From Trametopsis cervina (Eukaryota; Basidiomycota; Agaricomycetes; Polyporales; Irpicaceae): 64,000 nt of DNA. The stretch is taken from contig MU278353.1 of assembly GCA_022385755.1 (NCBI GenBank), forward strand, positions 891,000-954,999, written 5' to 3'. Under the pieces are notes generated by a model. It had not been told where the DNA came from. It searched no databases and worked only from the letters and a program-made list of their open reading frames with translations. Below, in pieces: positions 22,253-33,909 of this stretch (the stretch's first letter is position 1; the number at the start of each line of letters is the position of its first letter). The position numbers were made by a program, and so were the translations under genes.

Positions 22253-25200
22253 ATGGCCCGAGGAGAGAAGGAACCTCCGCCTGTATACGAATGTCGACCT
22301 CCGCCATGGCTCCCTAGAGCCCACACTTCAGCCGACCTAGGTATAGTGTATTCTATTTATGTGAGCTCAGTGTGTTATAACTTATACTACTCCAGGCTAT
22401 GTTGGCTTCTTTCCTCCGCGTCCTGACCAGGAGGAAGAAGTGCTTACAGAGTCCAATGTCAAGAATGGTCTCTCCCAAACTCAATTGGTTCCTGTGAGGT
22501 GTACGCCGTGATAGGGTTGGCTCATAGACTGACTATTTTAGCTTGAAACTTACAGTGCGCAAGAACCCGTCCGAACGAGACTGGTATCGGAGAATGCATT
22601 GGCTGAATTGGAGGATTTAATGGACCAGATTCTTGCTCGGAAAGCAGCAGACGGCCCGACTATACAGTAAGTTCTATGTTCTCCTAAACATCATGAACTA
22701 ATAATCATCCCTATGGTAGAGCATCCACCTTCCGACTACCTTCCAGGGTGACCCTAAACGATGCAAAGAGATTGGCGTGGTTTGCAGATCTCGCGAATCC
22801 CGACGTTCCCCTACAGAAACTTGGAAAGAGCGTACCACATGGTGCGAAAGGACACGATCTTTTGGACTTGCTGCATGGCAATAATGTGGCCATCCCACGC
22901 GCAGTGTGGTTTCTTCGCGTGTTTGGTGGCAACGAGACCGTGAGTTGAGTCTTAGGCAAGGAAATTGTTATTTGCTTACACAAGCCCGTCTTAGGTGGGA
23001 CTCCGCAATAAACCTCAGTATAATCCTACTCAATACAGTGTTGATTGGGCGAATCTTGTCACAGGCTATTTGCGCAAACAGCTAACTGAAATTGCATTGC
23101 CTATGGCACCTCGACCAGGCCTGAATATCAAACAAACTTTCAAAGGGGTGCTCTCTGACCCGGATTCTCGCGGCCGATGGTTGTCTCGATTCACTTATAG
23201 GTATGGCCTGGTTTACTGCCACCCGTGTATACGTCTAAACAGTTATATCTAGCCTGAGTTTATTGAGAGCCTTTTATGCGGAAGGGCTCGTGGATAATCT
23301 CACATTTCTCATTTGGCTTCTGCAACAAATGATGACATGCAACCTTGCTCAGCTGGGGTTTGTTGCTCGTATAGCTGATGAATATCTTGATGGCGTCTTG
23401 TCGTGTCGTGCTCTATCCCGCCCGTTGGTGGAATCATGCTTATCTCGACTGTTAGAGGTTCGTTGCGGCGTCCTGAGTCTCATATACCGATTAACCTCGA
23501 AGTCAGATTCAGTCCACACCAGGTAGGGAGCACTTGTCCTCCCTGGAGCAAATCTTGAAGAACATGTTACTGGTTAGTACATTCCCGATGACACGATATT
23601 GCTTTCCTGAAGTAGTGCCTTTTAGCGGACCCTTCTTGCTTTACCCGACTCATACGTAAACCCACGTAGTTGGGTTTCACATGCCGCATTATTAGAAGCT
23701 ACACTTGAGGAGCATCTCAATCAGGCCGACTCGCCCCGTAGCTCAGAACGGCATACGCAAGCCCTTGATCGCACCTTACTTGATACATTAGAAGATGTGA
23801 AGAACCGCAATGAGGCCATGCTCTTCCGCAATTTGCCGCCACGCGTCGTAGGCCTGCTATCCTCAGCATTGTCTGACATTAAGGTATGTGATCCTGGGTG
23901 GCCCTTGTCAGCTATGTTTACGTCGATACATTAGCTGCTTAATTCACTATCTGGGAAGTCTGATTTGAGGTCAATCAGTTTTTTCGATGCTGGCTCAGAT
24001 GATAAGGCGTCGTTTCCCCGCAAACTGGACATTTTGCTCACCTGGAGTATCACACCGCTTCAATACGGTGACCACCGACCTTATGCTGCTGTTAGTTTAT
24101 TACGCTTTTGGCGCGATAAGGCGGAAGAGCGTGCCATTCGACGGTGGCGCGATAGTCCAGACGATTTCATCCAAGATCAGCTCTTCGCATGGCTCGATTC
24201 GAGTGATGTCGCTGCAGACCTTACCAACTTGTCCAGTATAGCGCTTGTGTTTGGCCAACTCGTAAAGCAAGGCCTTTTCTCTTATCCGCAATATATCCAG
24301 CGTTTAATAGCCCGTGGAGAGCAAGGCTTGGATGGGAACCAGGTAAGTGTCACCAGATTCCTTGGTGAATACACTAAATACGCTCCCAGGACCATAAATC
24401 TCCCCATCGAAGCTTCCTTCAATGGATTCCATTACACAACTCATCTTCTGCCTTGATCGGGCAACGCAAAGTGACTCTCTACGGAGCTCGAGCTCGTGAA
24501 ACACCGGAGGACGTGAATGAGAGGGCCATCCGACAGCGGATTCGAGAATTACTTCCAGAACTCTTTGGTGGTGCGTATGGGCCCAGCTGGAATCAAGGAG
24601 AGACTTAATGCTGTCTAACCAGGTGTTTCCACGTCGATCAACTTGAACTCGGATGTGCTTGCTGGCTGTGAGGGTGTGTTCTCAGCGACTCGCTTCGAAC
24701 AAGTCAGAGTCATGCATGGCTGGTTACTGCCGGTGCTGAAGAGATTTATCGCTACGTTCGTAATAATGCTCGCTCAAACATCCCGTATGCTCATACTCCT
24801 GCAGTCAAGGGAGTTCTTTTGATGTGGACGACCCCGCCTTGAAAGTGTATTGCATAGCAACTACACTTTTGGCCCGCTGCCGATGTTATGGGACGATGCT
24901 TGAGGTTTGCACATGAGCTCATGATTAAGAGATCGGCGCTGACTGTGAAGTAGTTGACGCTTTTTACTTTGGAACACGCGACCTCAAACGAACTTCTCAC
25001 AGCTGTTTTGCGCACATTGCGACAGCATGTTGAGGTCTGGGCGTGTTTCAGTAGAATGCAGGAGATCACAAACACGCTATACAGCGTTCACACGGTGTGC
25101 AAGTCACGAGGGGTGCAGAGCCGTCCACTCATGAACCTCCTCATCGAGCTGGACGACGGAAGACTCCTCAATCCTGCTGCTCGTGAGCAGGTGCTTTCCG

Positions 25201-28026
25201 ATTTTGCTGCTTTCGTCCATGTGAGTTTGATTGTTGATGATATTGTATCTGACACTCATCATTTGTAGGCTTTACATCCAATCATTGAGAATCCTGAGCC
25301 TGTGCCAGCTGCTCTTCCTGAAATCCTACTTCTTGCAACAGACCCGAGCACTGAAGCGCCATCTACACTCGCTAATAGCCTGTGGTACAAATACCGCAGC
25401 TCTTCTGACTGGGCGTGGAAGGTATGGGATAACACTGTGGCCAGCCTGCGACAAATTCCTTCCATGATCGAAGACATCCCTGGGCGCAGGGCGTGCGGTT
25501 GTCGGTACGCTGTATTCTTGACGCATGTCGACCAACATCTCCCGGCCGGGTTTGATGAACAAATCTTGGTTTGGTTCTTGGGCTCCGGACGGAATGAGGT
25601 TATAGCCCTTTCTGCTGAAGCATGGGACGTGTTCACAGTTGTCCTACTATACTTGGCAATTCACGGTGCTCTGGCGACAACGACCATCCTTACAGGCTTG
25701 ATATATCCTATCTGGGTGATGGCTGCTGCATCATCTACTCCCGAGCAAGCTGCATCTCTGGAGGTCCTCCTGAACGCTGCCAACAAGCTTTGTGAACATC
25801 TCTTGCTCCAAGACGTCTGCATTGATGGTATACCGCCTAGCGACTACTACGAGGTTCAAGGCCTACAGACTCGCCGCAGAGATGTCTTCCGTCACCCCCA
25901 CTTCGTTGCACTTGCTGAACATACGCCTACGCTCGTGTTGATTGAACATAACACCAACCTCCCAGTCCATCTAAGGGAAGCGTCTCGCTCCTTGCGCGAA
26001 TCGCTCTGTGCCCTCAGTGTATTCAGACTGGGAATATACCGGGACTTGGAGACCGTCCATCATGCTTTTGATCGCGTTCTCAGGAACCATGACATCGCCG
26101 AGGAAAATCACGAACATCTTATCAACGCTCTGAGAGTCATGTTCTCTGAAGATCAGAATGGTATGTCTTAGTAGCCCGATTCTAGCCCTTTCGCTCACAA
26201 TGCACACAGCTAGCAATCTTTCCATAGAGGAATGGCAGATTCTGTCGACATCTCTGACTCCTTGGAAATTAGCAGCTACATCCATCGAATTACGGTTCAC
26301 GATTCAGCAATTGGAGGAAGCCCTGGCGCGGGACGCCTCACGAGACAAAGCGCGCCAGGTTCTCACTCGGCTGACTTCTTCTCTTTTCAAACAAGGGATG
26401 AGCTCGGAAGAAGTCGACTTTGTCGCTGAGATGGTGAAGGGAGCAAGTGTAGAGGTTGTGTCACGGGTCAGACACAATCGTTCTTTGTGTTATCCCGCAG
26501 CTGATCATAGACACTCAGTTTGTCAACGCAGGCCTTCGACGAACTTCAGAGATTCTGAAGGAATATCCTCGACCCCGTGACGAGTCGCACTACGTAGAAA
26601 TTGCCTCTCAAGCAGGCGAGGTGCTGCGCTTTCTCACCAACATTGCCGATCCTTTGCGGGAAGACCCCGCAACAAACGGTCAATCTTTCCCCCTCGACAC
26701 TGCGGCTCAAGAAGAATTGGTCTCTGAACTGCAATCTGAGTTCAGCGGCATCCTTGACATTCTATCTGCCATTCGCGCAGGCGAACTGGAGGGATTAGAG
26801 TGGCAAGCTGCTGCTCGTGCACTGATTTTGTTTGCCAGAATCCTTCATTTCAGCCTCGGTATTCCGTCATTGTGGACATCTCGCTCTCGCCTGGATTCTG
26901 AGACGATATGTAAAACCATTACAGAGCTCATATTGGTGTGTCTCTTGGCTTCTCCTCATTGTCGACAGCCTCTCATGTATTCCGCCAGTACACCGGCTCA
27001 GGCCCGACATTGGACACCATCATATTCCCATTATTAATTGATACCCTCTATTATCTGTTAGATGGTAAGGATTCCCAGTTCAATCTCTTCCGTTAATAAT
27101 GACTGATGCACATCGCAGAAATACCTGTGGATCCTAAAGCAACGACGTACGATCCGTCCAGTTGTTACCCCATGTTGGAGATGCAACAGTTACCACCTGA
27201 CATGCCCTCTCCCTATCGATCTCGTATTCGCACGCTGCTTCCTTTCGTTCCCCCAAATAACGCCGTCGCCGATCTAGCCTACGTATCGAAGGATGGTGAC
27301 ACCGTGATGACACCGGTCCAGAATAGGCCGTGGGAGTGGACAGAGTATCTTGGAGAGCGTTCCTCTGTCGACCATAAAGATGACCAGGTTGGCGAAGACA
27401 GTATCAAGAATTCAGGGTCATTATCTTTGGACCTCTTCGGCGCTATCCCTGTTGGAAAATGGCATCCAACTCTTTCCAGTCGAGGAGATACCGCCAGCCA
27501 GAACATCCAAGGTGCCATTAGGATGCTGCAGGAGACGCATTTTACTGAAAGCGTCTTCAAACGGGACTGGAGAGAAAGCCGGACTTCCGTAGCTTTCTCC
27601 GCCCGTGCGGCCACAACGGTGCATGCCGAGGCTGAAGACGAACTTAGTGCTCTCCCTCAGTTCACTCCAATTGACCGACCATCAAACAGTTCCCGAATGG
27701 CTTCGCCTGTGTCTTCTGTTAGGTCTAGGGGATCAGTACAACCGACAGGATCTCTCAGACACCAAAGTCCATTCCAGCTACAGAGTCAACGAATGTCTAT
27801 GTCCGGTTCCACTGTCAGCGATGCCATCGACGTGGATAGTCTGGATGTGGATATGCCAGCGTCCACGGCATCGCTTTCGCAGGGCCAAGGTTCAGTCAAG
27901 CGCAAAGCAGCCGCAGACATAGGAGAAGGCGATGAGATAGAGTTCGTCGAGGGACCGGTCGCGAATACGCAGAAGAAACAAAAGGGCAAGGTCGTAGCGG
28001 GAAAGCAGAGAGCAAAGAAACGGTGA
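22253..28026 (+). CDS. MED12: Mediator complex subunit 12 (Srb8)
   Basis: Large subunit of the Mediator CDK8 kinase module that activates CDK8-cyclin C and represses or tunes transcription. Tentative start at 22253 (MARGEKEPPPVYECRPPPWLP), the family's RPP-W-LP N-terminus; an extra upstream exon cannot be excluded. After an intron comes LGYVGFFPPRPDQEEEVLTESNVKNG written across two exons. The Med12 domain is clear: TLNDAKRLAWFADLANPDVPL, KLGKSVPHGAKGHDLLDLL, RAVWFLRVFGGNE, then RNKPQYNPTQYSVDW, LPMAPRPGLNIKQTFKG and the segment TCNLAQLGFVARIADEYLDG. The C-terminal exon (27118-28026) is disordered and ends in a Lys-rich tail (KKQKGKVVAGKQRAKKR). About 1,500 residues in well over ten exons. The central exons are inferred from open frames and consensus splice sites. 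Confidence 0.92.
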
Positions 28027-28107
28027 TACGCGTGTGCTTCACGTAGATTATATTCATGAGCACTCTCTACGAGGGATTTTGACATGTATTCCTAGGACGA
28101 TGTAATG

Positions 28108-28205
28108 TGCTCTTACAGGTAAAGGCCCCGCGAAGCCGGGGATGCGGCATATGACGGCGGGGTACTTAGGGCAGCATTAGGGCCGCCTAGTGTTCCTGTG
28201 ATGTG
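28108..28205 (+). repeat. Dispersed direct repeat, left copy
   Basis: About 100 bp that aligns with 30412-30516. Shared blocks are 'aatgtNctcttaNaggta' at the start, 'ggccccgcNaag' in the middle, 'cggcatatgacg' and 'ctNgtgatg' at the end. The two copies are in the same orientation, 2.3 kb apart, and flank one gene, the SRPK-like kinase. Identity was estimated by eye and is moderate. Confidence 0.6.
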
Positions 28206-28301
28206 TTGTTGAGAATTCCAATTGGTACCGCGACACGAAACACTCTTTTAGTAGCTGAACTTGATCACCAGTAGTCCCTCGTCTTTCCCCTCATCGTTCG
28301 C

Positions 28302-29796
28302 ATGCAGTCTATTTTGCGTGTGGCGCGCCGACTTGTGCGCTCGCCGTCATTACCACGACAGTTCTCAAACACCAGCTATCAAAGCATTGATGAATCACAC
28401 AAGATCGAAGAAGAAACTTGGCCGTGGTATCGCCCAGAAGATTTCTATCCTGTCCGGATAGGCGAAGTATTTAATTCCAGGTATCAAATAGTTGGCAAGC
28501 TTGGGTATGGTGGTTATGGCACGGTATGGCTATGCAGAGATCTAATGTGCGCCTCAACTCCGAGTTTACACATGTTTGTCAAGAAGTTGCTCACGTCTTG
28601 ACAGTGATCGTCGACACCTCACTCTCAAAATTGGAACCTGTGACGCGCTTTCCAACGAACTCAACGCGCTCAAGTACTTGAGAACTGTTCCTACTCGCCA
28701 TGACGGAAGATTCGTTGTTCGACAATTGGTGGACGAATTCGAGGTCGCCAACGGTGAACACAGATATCAATGTCTCATTCATGAACCTTTGTCAACAACT
28801 GTAGCTGCCTTTCGGAGACTCTTACCGTCTAAAGCTCTTCCCTTGCAAGTATGTAAAGGTGTGCTAGTACACGTGCTCCTCGCTCTCGACTTTCTCCACA
28901 CGGAGGCGAACATCGTCCATACAGGTACGCCCACTGAACCCATGGACTACGTCATTCACGTGAGTGTTACTGAACCCACACACAAGATATACAGGAGAAA
29001 AATATTCTACTGGGTATGGACAAGCAGACGTCTGGACAGGATGTCTGCCAGGCTTTTGAGCAGCGCGAACTTGAGGACCCAAGCCCTCGTAAAGTCTCTA
29101 GTTCTGACGGTCGCGTGACGCATACCTCAAGACGTCTTGTGCCGCCCATCTATAATTATGGCCAGCCTGTTTTATGTGACTTTGGAGAAGCCCGTTTTGG
29201 AGATTATGACTCTATGGTCGACATTCAACCCTACCAATACCGTGCGCCGGAGATCATCCTCGATATGCGGTGGAACGAGATGGTGGATGTGTGGAACGTT
29301 GGCGTTATGGTAATATAAGATACTTCGGCTACGAAGGTACATCTATGAAAACTAAATGAAACATTCTAGATATCTGATCTACTTGGCAAAGGCAATTTGT
29401 TCAAGACGTTGGACGCGGAAGGGAACGAAAGCAACGACGTGCACTTAGCGCATATGGTTGCACTACTGGGCCCACCTCCCGCAGACTTCCTTGCTCGAAC
29501 CGCGACCGGAAGAGCGTGGAAATGGTTTAACGAGGACGGTGAGTGTGTTTCTGTCATTCACTGCTGCTTTTGATGCATAATATCCAACCGTAACATATGA
29601 TTCAGGTACATGGAAGGGTACAGCTAAGATCCCAAGCAGGACGCTCTGTGCGGAAGATGTGAGCAAAGAAGACGTTGGAAACGAGGCCGACTTTCTGGCT
29701 TTCATGAGAAAGATGTTACAGTGGAAACCTGAGGATCGGAGCCGACCCGCGGATCTCCTCAAGGACCCTTGGCTGGCTGCTGATTATTTAACATAG
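28302..29796 (+). CDS. SRPK-like serine/threonine kinase
   Basis: Five exons close in phase: 28302-28546, 28605-28924, 28987-29309, 29370-29538, 29606-29796, giving 415 residues. The N-terminus (MQSILRVARRLVRSPSLPRQ, then FSNTSYQS) is Arg/Ser-rich without acidic residues and looks like a mitochondrial presequence. The kinase starts WPWYRPEDFYPVRIGEVF, which is typical of fungal SRPK relatives. The glycine loop is KLGYGGYGTVWL, the beta-3 lysine is in HLTLKIG, the catalytic loop reads IVHTDIQEKNILLG with Thr for the HRD Arg (common in SRPK relatives), and DFG is in LCDFGEARFG. PYQYRAPEIIL closes the activation segment. The C-lobe ends RSRPADLLKDPWL. This type is expanded in mushrooms; substrate unknown. 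Flanked by a short direct repeat on both sides. Confidence 0.9.
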
Positions 29797-30891
29797 CAGT
29801 GATCTATATATACGGTTTTGTTATCAACGAAACGAACCCCTTCTCACTCTAAATTTCCGATGAAGGACACGCTTCAAGGTAGTAAACCTACAGATGATGA
29901 CTTAAGGATACTCTCAGTCCACCTCACCTGTGTGTGTCTTTTATCTCTCACTTTTTCTTTCTATTCTTGAGGGGGTGTCCCCCATGTTCCGTCGAGGTAG
30001 GTTGATTTCACGGCTCTCCTTAGACACATGGCTTATCTACATTCTGCTTATCCTAGGCCGGTTGTGAATGTCTACATGTAGCTATATACTCTGGTAAGGT
30101 TTCGTTGCTGCATTCTTCCCTTCGTCACGCTGACTCAGAATCTCAAGAGGTATATGCTTTGCAGGTTTAGGCCTGCTCAAGTGGATGAGGCCCGCTTTTC
30201 AGGCCTCCTGATAGCTCGAGAAAGCCTCAGTGACCAGCCACGGGGCCACTAGCTCTGGAGTCCCTTACGGGTTCACACGCGTTTTGTCACCACCGACAGC
30301 CAAGGTTGTAAGAGGAAAACATAGAGCTGAAATAATGGTGATATGTGCGCTCCAGGTAAATGTTATTCGTGACCTGAGAGAGATATTGACCTGGTATTGT
30401 CAGTACAATGTCTTCTTATAGGTACCGGCGAAGCTCACGGCCCCGCCAAGTCGGACATACATACGGCATATGACGACGTGGTAGGGCTAGCTGGAATGCT
30501 CTTGTGATGCGACCCGGCGTCTATTCACGATGCGATCCCTACAATATAACACAGGTGAGTGTGCAAGAAGGTTTAACCAATTCCGTTCATCCTTGCTAGC
30601 GCTGTTGACAGTCTTCGTATCCAAGACAGATGAGTTCTTGTCTAACCTGGGTAGTTGTTCTCAGGCTCTGAATTCCGTGTACTGACAGTGTTTTGCATAT
30701 TAGCTATAGGGTCATATCATGGGAAAGACGGCTCAGGATGATCATCGGGTACTTCAATCCGAACTATATAATACCGCGGGGATGGCAGCCTCGACACATA
30801 GCTCTCCCGGTGGCCCTATTACATTGCATACTTCGCTCCGTTCTCCTCTTGTTCGTCCCCAGAAACTCGGACGACCTTTGCGTTATAAACA
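29797..30891. other. Intergenic, contains right copy of direct repeat
   Basis: Between the SRPK-like kinase and the Baeyer-Villiger gene. It holds the repeat copy at 30412-30516 and a 7-bp inverted repeat (aggcctg...caggcct) at about 30168-30205. No coding frame resembles a known protein. Confidence 0.5.
30412..30516 (+). repeat. Dispersed direct repeat, right copy
   Basis: Partner of the copy at 28108-28205, same orientation. Carries 'aatgtcttcttataggta', 'ggccccgccaag', 'cggcatatgacg' and 'ctcttgtgatg', with a short insert after the first block. Confidence 0.6.
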
Positions 30892-33596
30892 ATGGACAAG
30901 TTGCTTCAAATATTCAAGTCGACACGGATCAACTCCAGGACGGAACCGCCGTCACCTGATACACCTCCGCTCAAGCAGGATCGTCGTGCAGAGTTTGTTC
31001 TAGGCGACTTCACAATCGACTCGCCCGCATCGCGACCTCTCAAGGTTATCATCATTGGCTCAGGATTTAGCGGCATCGCCGCTGGCATCCGATTTTTGCA
31101 GCGTGTTCCGAATGTAGATGTTGTAATCTACGACAAGAACGCAGGCATCGGTGGTGCTTGGTACACCAATCGCTACCCGTAGGTTATCCCTTGTGAGCAG
31201 GATTGCACCCACCAAGTTAACCCCATTCGCATCAGAGGCCTGGCCTGTGACATACCTTCCCACTGTGTGAGCAACTGTCTACCATGTAACCGGTCCACAC
31301 GCTAAAAGCTGCTTGAACAGTACCAATATACGTTCTTTCCGAACACCCAATGGTCTGCGGCTTATGCGCCTGGTCCGGAGATACTTGCCTATCTGCAGAA
31401 CGTGGTCTCGACATACGAGTTGGAGCCTTACATCAAGCTGCAGCATGAAATGCTCGGAGCCAAATGGGACCAGCAAGCAGGCAAATGGCGGGTTCAGGTT
31501 CGCAAACTTGGCGTAGAACCAGGCGCTCCTTCGGAAACATTTGAGGATGTGGCGGACGTCCTCTTCACGGGAGTGGGATCTCTCAGTCGATGGCAATGGC
31601 CTTCTATAGAAGGACTTCATGACTTCAAGGGATCCTTGGTACATAGCGCTAGTTGGGACGTGTCACTTCAGAGTAATGAGAGATTCAACCAAACTACCTC
31701 GAGTCAGAGCGGAGAAGCATCGGCCGCAGGAGGAAGCACCGACTTGGACGATCAGGACTCGGCAGCACGTAAAGCACAATCAAGGTGGCAAGAAGATGCT
31801 AGAGAATGGAAGAATATGAAAGTTGGCGTCATTGGCGTAGTTCGTTATCTCGTTCCTACCACTAAGTCCTCCATGAATTTGCATGACTAACCTTGCTGCC
31901 CCGCAGGGTTCATCAGCCATTCAGATTGTACCTTCTTTACAGCCACATGTGGGCAAGCTTTATAACTACGTCCGTGGCAAGACCTGGCTTGCACTCCCCT
32001 TTGCAGGCGAGAAAATTGCTGAGCTCATGAACAAGGAGCCAGGCCCTGGAAACTGTACGTTAACCGAGCATCACCTTCCGTGCTTGCGATCGACCACACG
32101 GACATAGATATATTCAGCAAGGAAGAGAGACAAGCGTTTAGAGATCCTGCTTATTATAAGCAGTTCCGAGTTGCCTTGGAATCCGACCTTAATGTGAGTG
32201 TTTCGTCATCTTGTTCTGTGGGTGCTCATGACCATACCTGTCATCCGAACAGTCTGTTCATCAGGGCACGCTGAGGGGGTCAAACATGCAGAAAGGGGCA
32301 CGGGAAGCGTTCAAGGCCAATATGCTGAAGCGGCTGGCGAAGAAGCCGTGGATTGCAGATCATTGTGAGTCCCTAAGCAGACTATCTTTGCTAGAGTTGT
32401 TCGGTGACGATGCTCCATCTCAGTGATACCTGATTTTGGCGTTGCATGCCGGAGGCTTACTCCAGGTCCAGGCTACCTGGAAGCCTTGTGTGAAGATAAT
32501 GTAAGCCTCCTGAACACCTTCTCTCCCACCTAGTAAACTTCTTACCCCACGACAGGTCGAGTTCATCCCGACGCATATCAAGAGGGTAACTGCGACCGGT
32601 ATTGAAACGGTGGACGGCAAGCATCAGGAATTGGATGTCCTCATCTGCGCAACGGGTGCGTACCTTTCATAACATCTATTCTAGTCAACCATGATACGAT
32701 GACAATGAAGGATTCGACACATCGTACAACTTCCCCTTCACTCTCATCGGCCGTGACGGGATCGACATTCGCGACAAGTGGGCGCCGCACCCGCGAACGT
32801 ATCTTTCCGTCTGCGTGGACGGCTTCCCGAACTGGTTCTTCTCTCTCGGACCGAACTCGAACGTTGGTTCAGGCAGTTTGCTGGCGCTGATGGAGTATCA
32901 GGTTGATTATGCTGTGGCTGCTACGCTGAAATTGCAGAGGGAGAGGTTGAAGTCGATTGAGGTGAAGGAGGAGGCTGTGGCGGATTATGATGAGTATATC
33001 GAGGTATGTTGCAAGCGTTCTACAGGATGCCGTCGTATTGATACGAGCTTTGTAATAGAATTATTTCCCAACGGTATTACACTTTTACATACATGCATGA
33101 CATCGCGAATCTGACAATTATTCCAGACCGTCTATAGCGAGAAATGCCGTTCTTGGTACAAAGCGGGCAAAGAGGAAGGTCGCGTTGTTGGTCTATGGCC
33201 TGGTAAATTCGCATAACGTCACTCTTTCTCGCATCTCTCACACATATACCAAAGGTTCGTGTCTACACGCCTTGACCGCTTTGCAATACCCGCGATGGGA
33301 AGACTTCAACTACGAGCGGGTAGATGGCCAGCGGAATAGGTTGCATTGGCTTGGGAATGGAATGACACATGCCGAAGCAACAATGTCAGGCAACAGTGCG
33401 TGACACTTCTTCAACTCTGCATAGACATCCAGTTGCTGACGCGAACACATTTGCAGGGGCGTGGTATTTGAGGGAGGATTTCGTGGACATCCCACCAGGT
33501 ATGCGTCTTGTTTACTTTATATACATTTGAGTGTCTCACAAGACGTCATCCTTAGTACCTCTGAGACCGAAGACGAGCGGTGCTACCAATGTCTAA
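30892..33596 (+). CDS. Baeyer-Villiger-type flavin monooxygenase
   Basis: Class B FAD/NADPH monooxygenase, expected to insert oxygen into ketones to make esters or lactones. Thirteen exons close in phase (first 30892-31178, largest 31321-31839, last 33556-33596), giving 650 residues. The FAD Rossmann motif is IIIGSGFSGIAAG near residue 60, followed by IGGAWYTNRYP. The Baeyer-Villiger fingerprint FxGxxxHxxxW is seen exactly as FKGSLVHSASW. The NADPH Rossmann motif GVIGVGSSAIQI spans an intron at 31840-31906. ICATGF, the conserved C-terminal ATG, also spans a splice site. No signal or membrane segment. The insert SSQSGEASAAGGSTDLDD after the fingerprint is longer than usual. Neighbouring hydrolases could act on its product, but that is inference. 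Confidence 0.93.
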
Positions 33597-33909
33597 TCTC
33601 ATACATCGATCGTATGGAGTCATGAAACCGTTAACTGTACTACTATATACGTCTGGAGGTTTCACTGTCTCCCTCCGTCACCGAGAAGAGGTTTACGCCG
33701 GTGCTCGTCTTGTACGGCGTCATAAGAAAAATGCTCCTGTTGCTACGACATGACAAAAGTTCTCATTTATCGCGATTGGTTCAGACTGACTCATCTACGG
33801 TACCCTACAAGTGCCCGGTTGACTCTCATCCATGGTCAGCTGCAGAGACCGACACAGTAACCCCCGTAAAATTGAGTGCGCATGTCCCCTCGCTACATTT
33901 TGAACACAT
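33597..33909. other. Convergent intergenic region
   Basis: 3' flanks of the Baeyer-Villiger gene and of the leftward F-box gene. Nothing else seen. Confidence 0.5.

Noticed and set aside
30168..30205. Inverted repeat aggcctg...caggcct as a transposon end
   Set aside because: Only 7 bp arms with 24 bp between; too short to support a mobile element.
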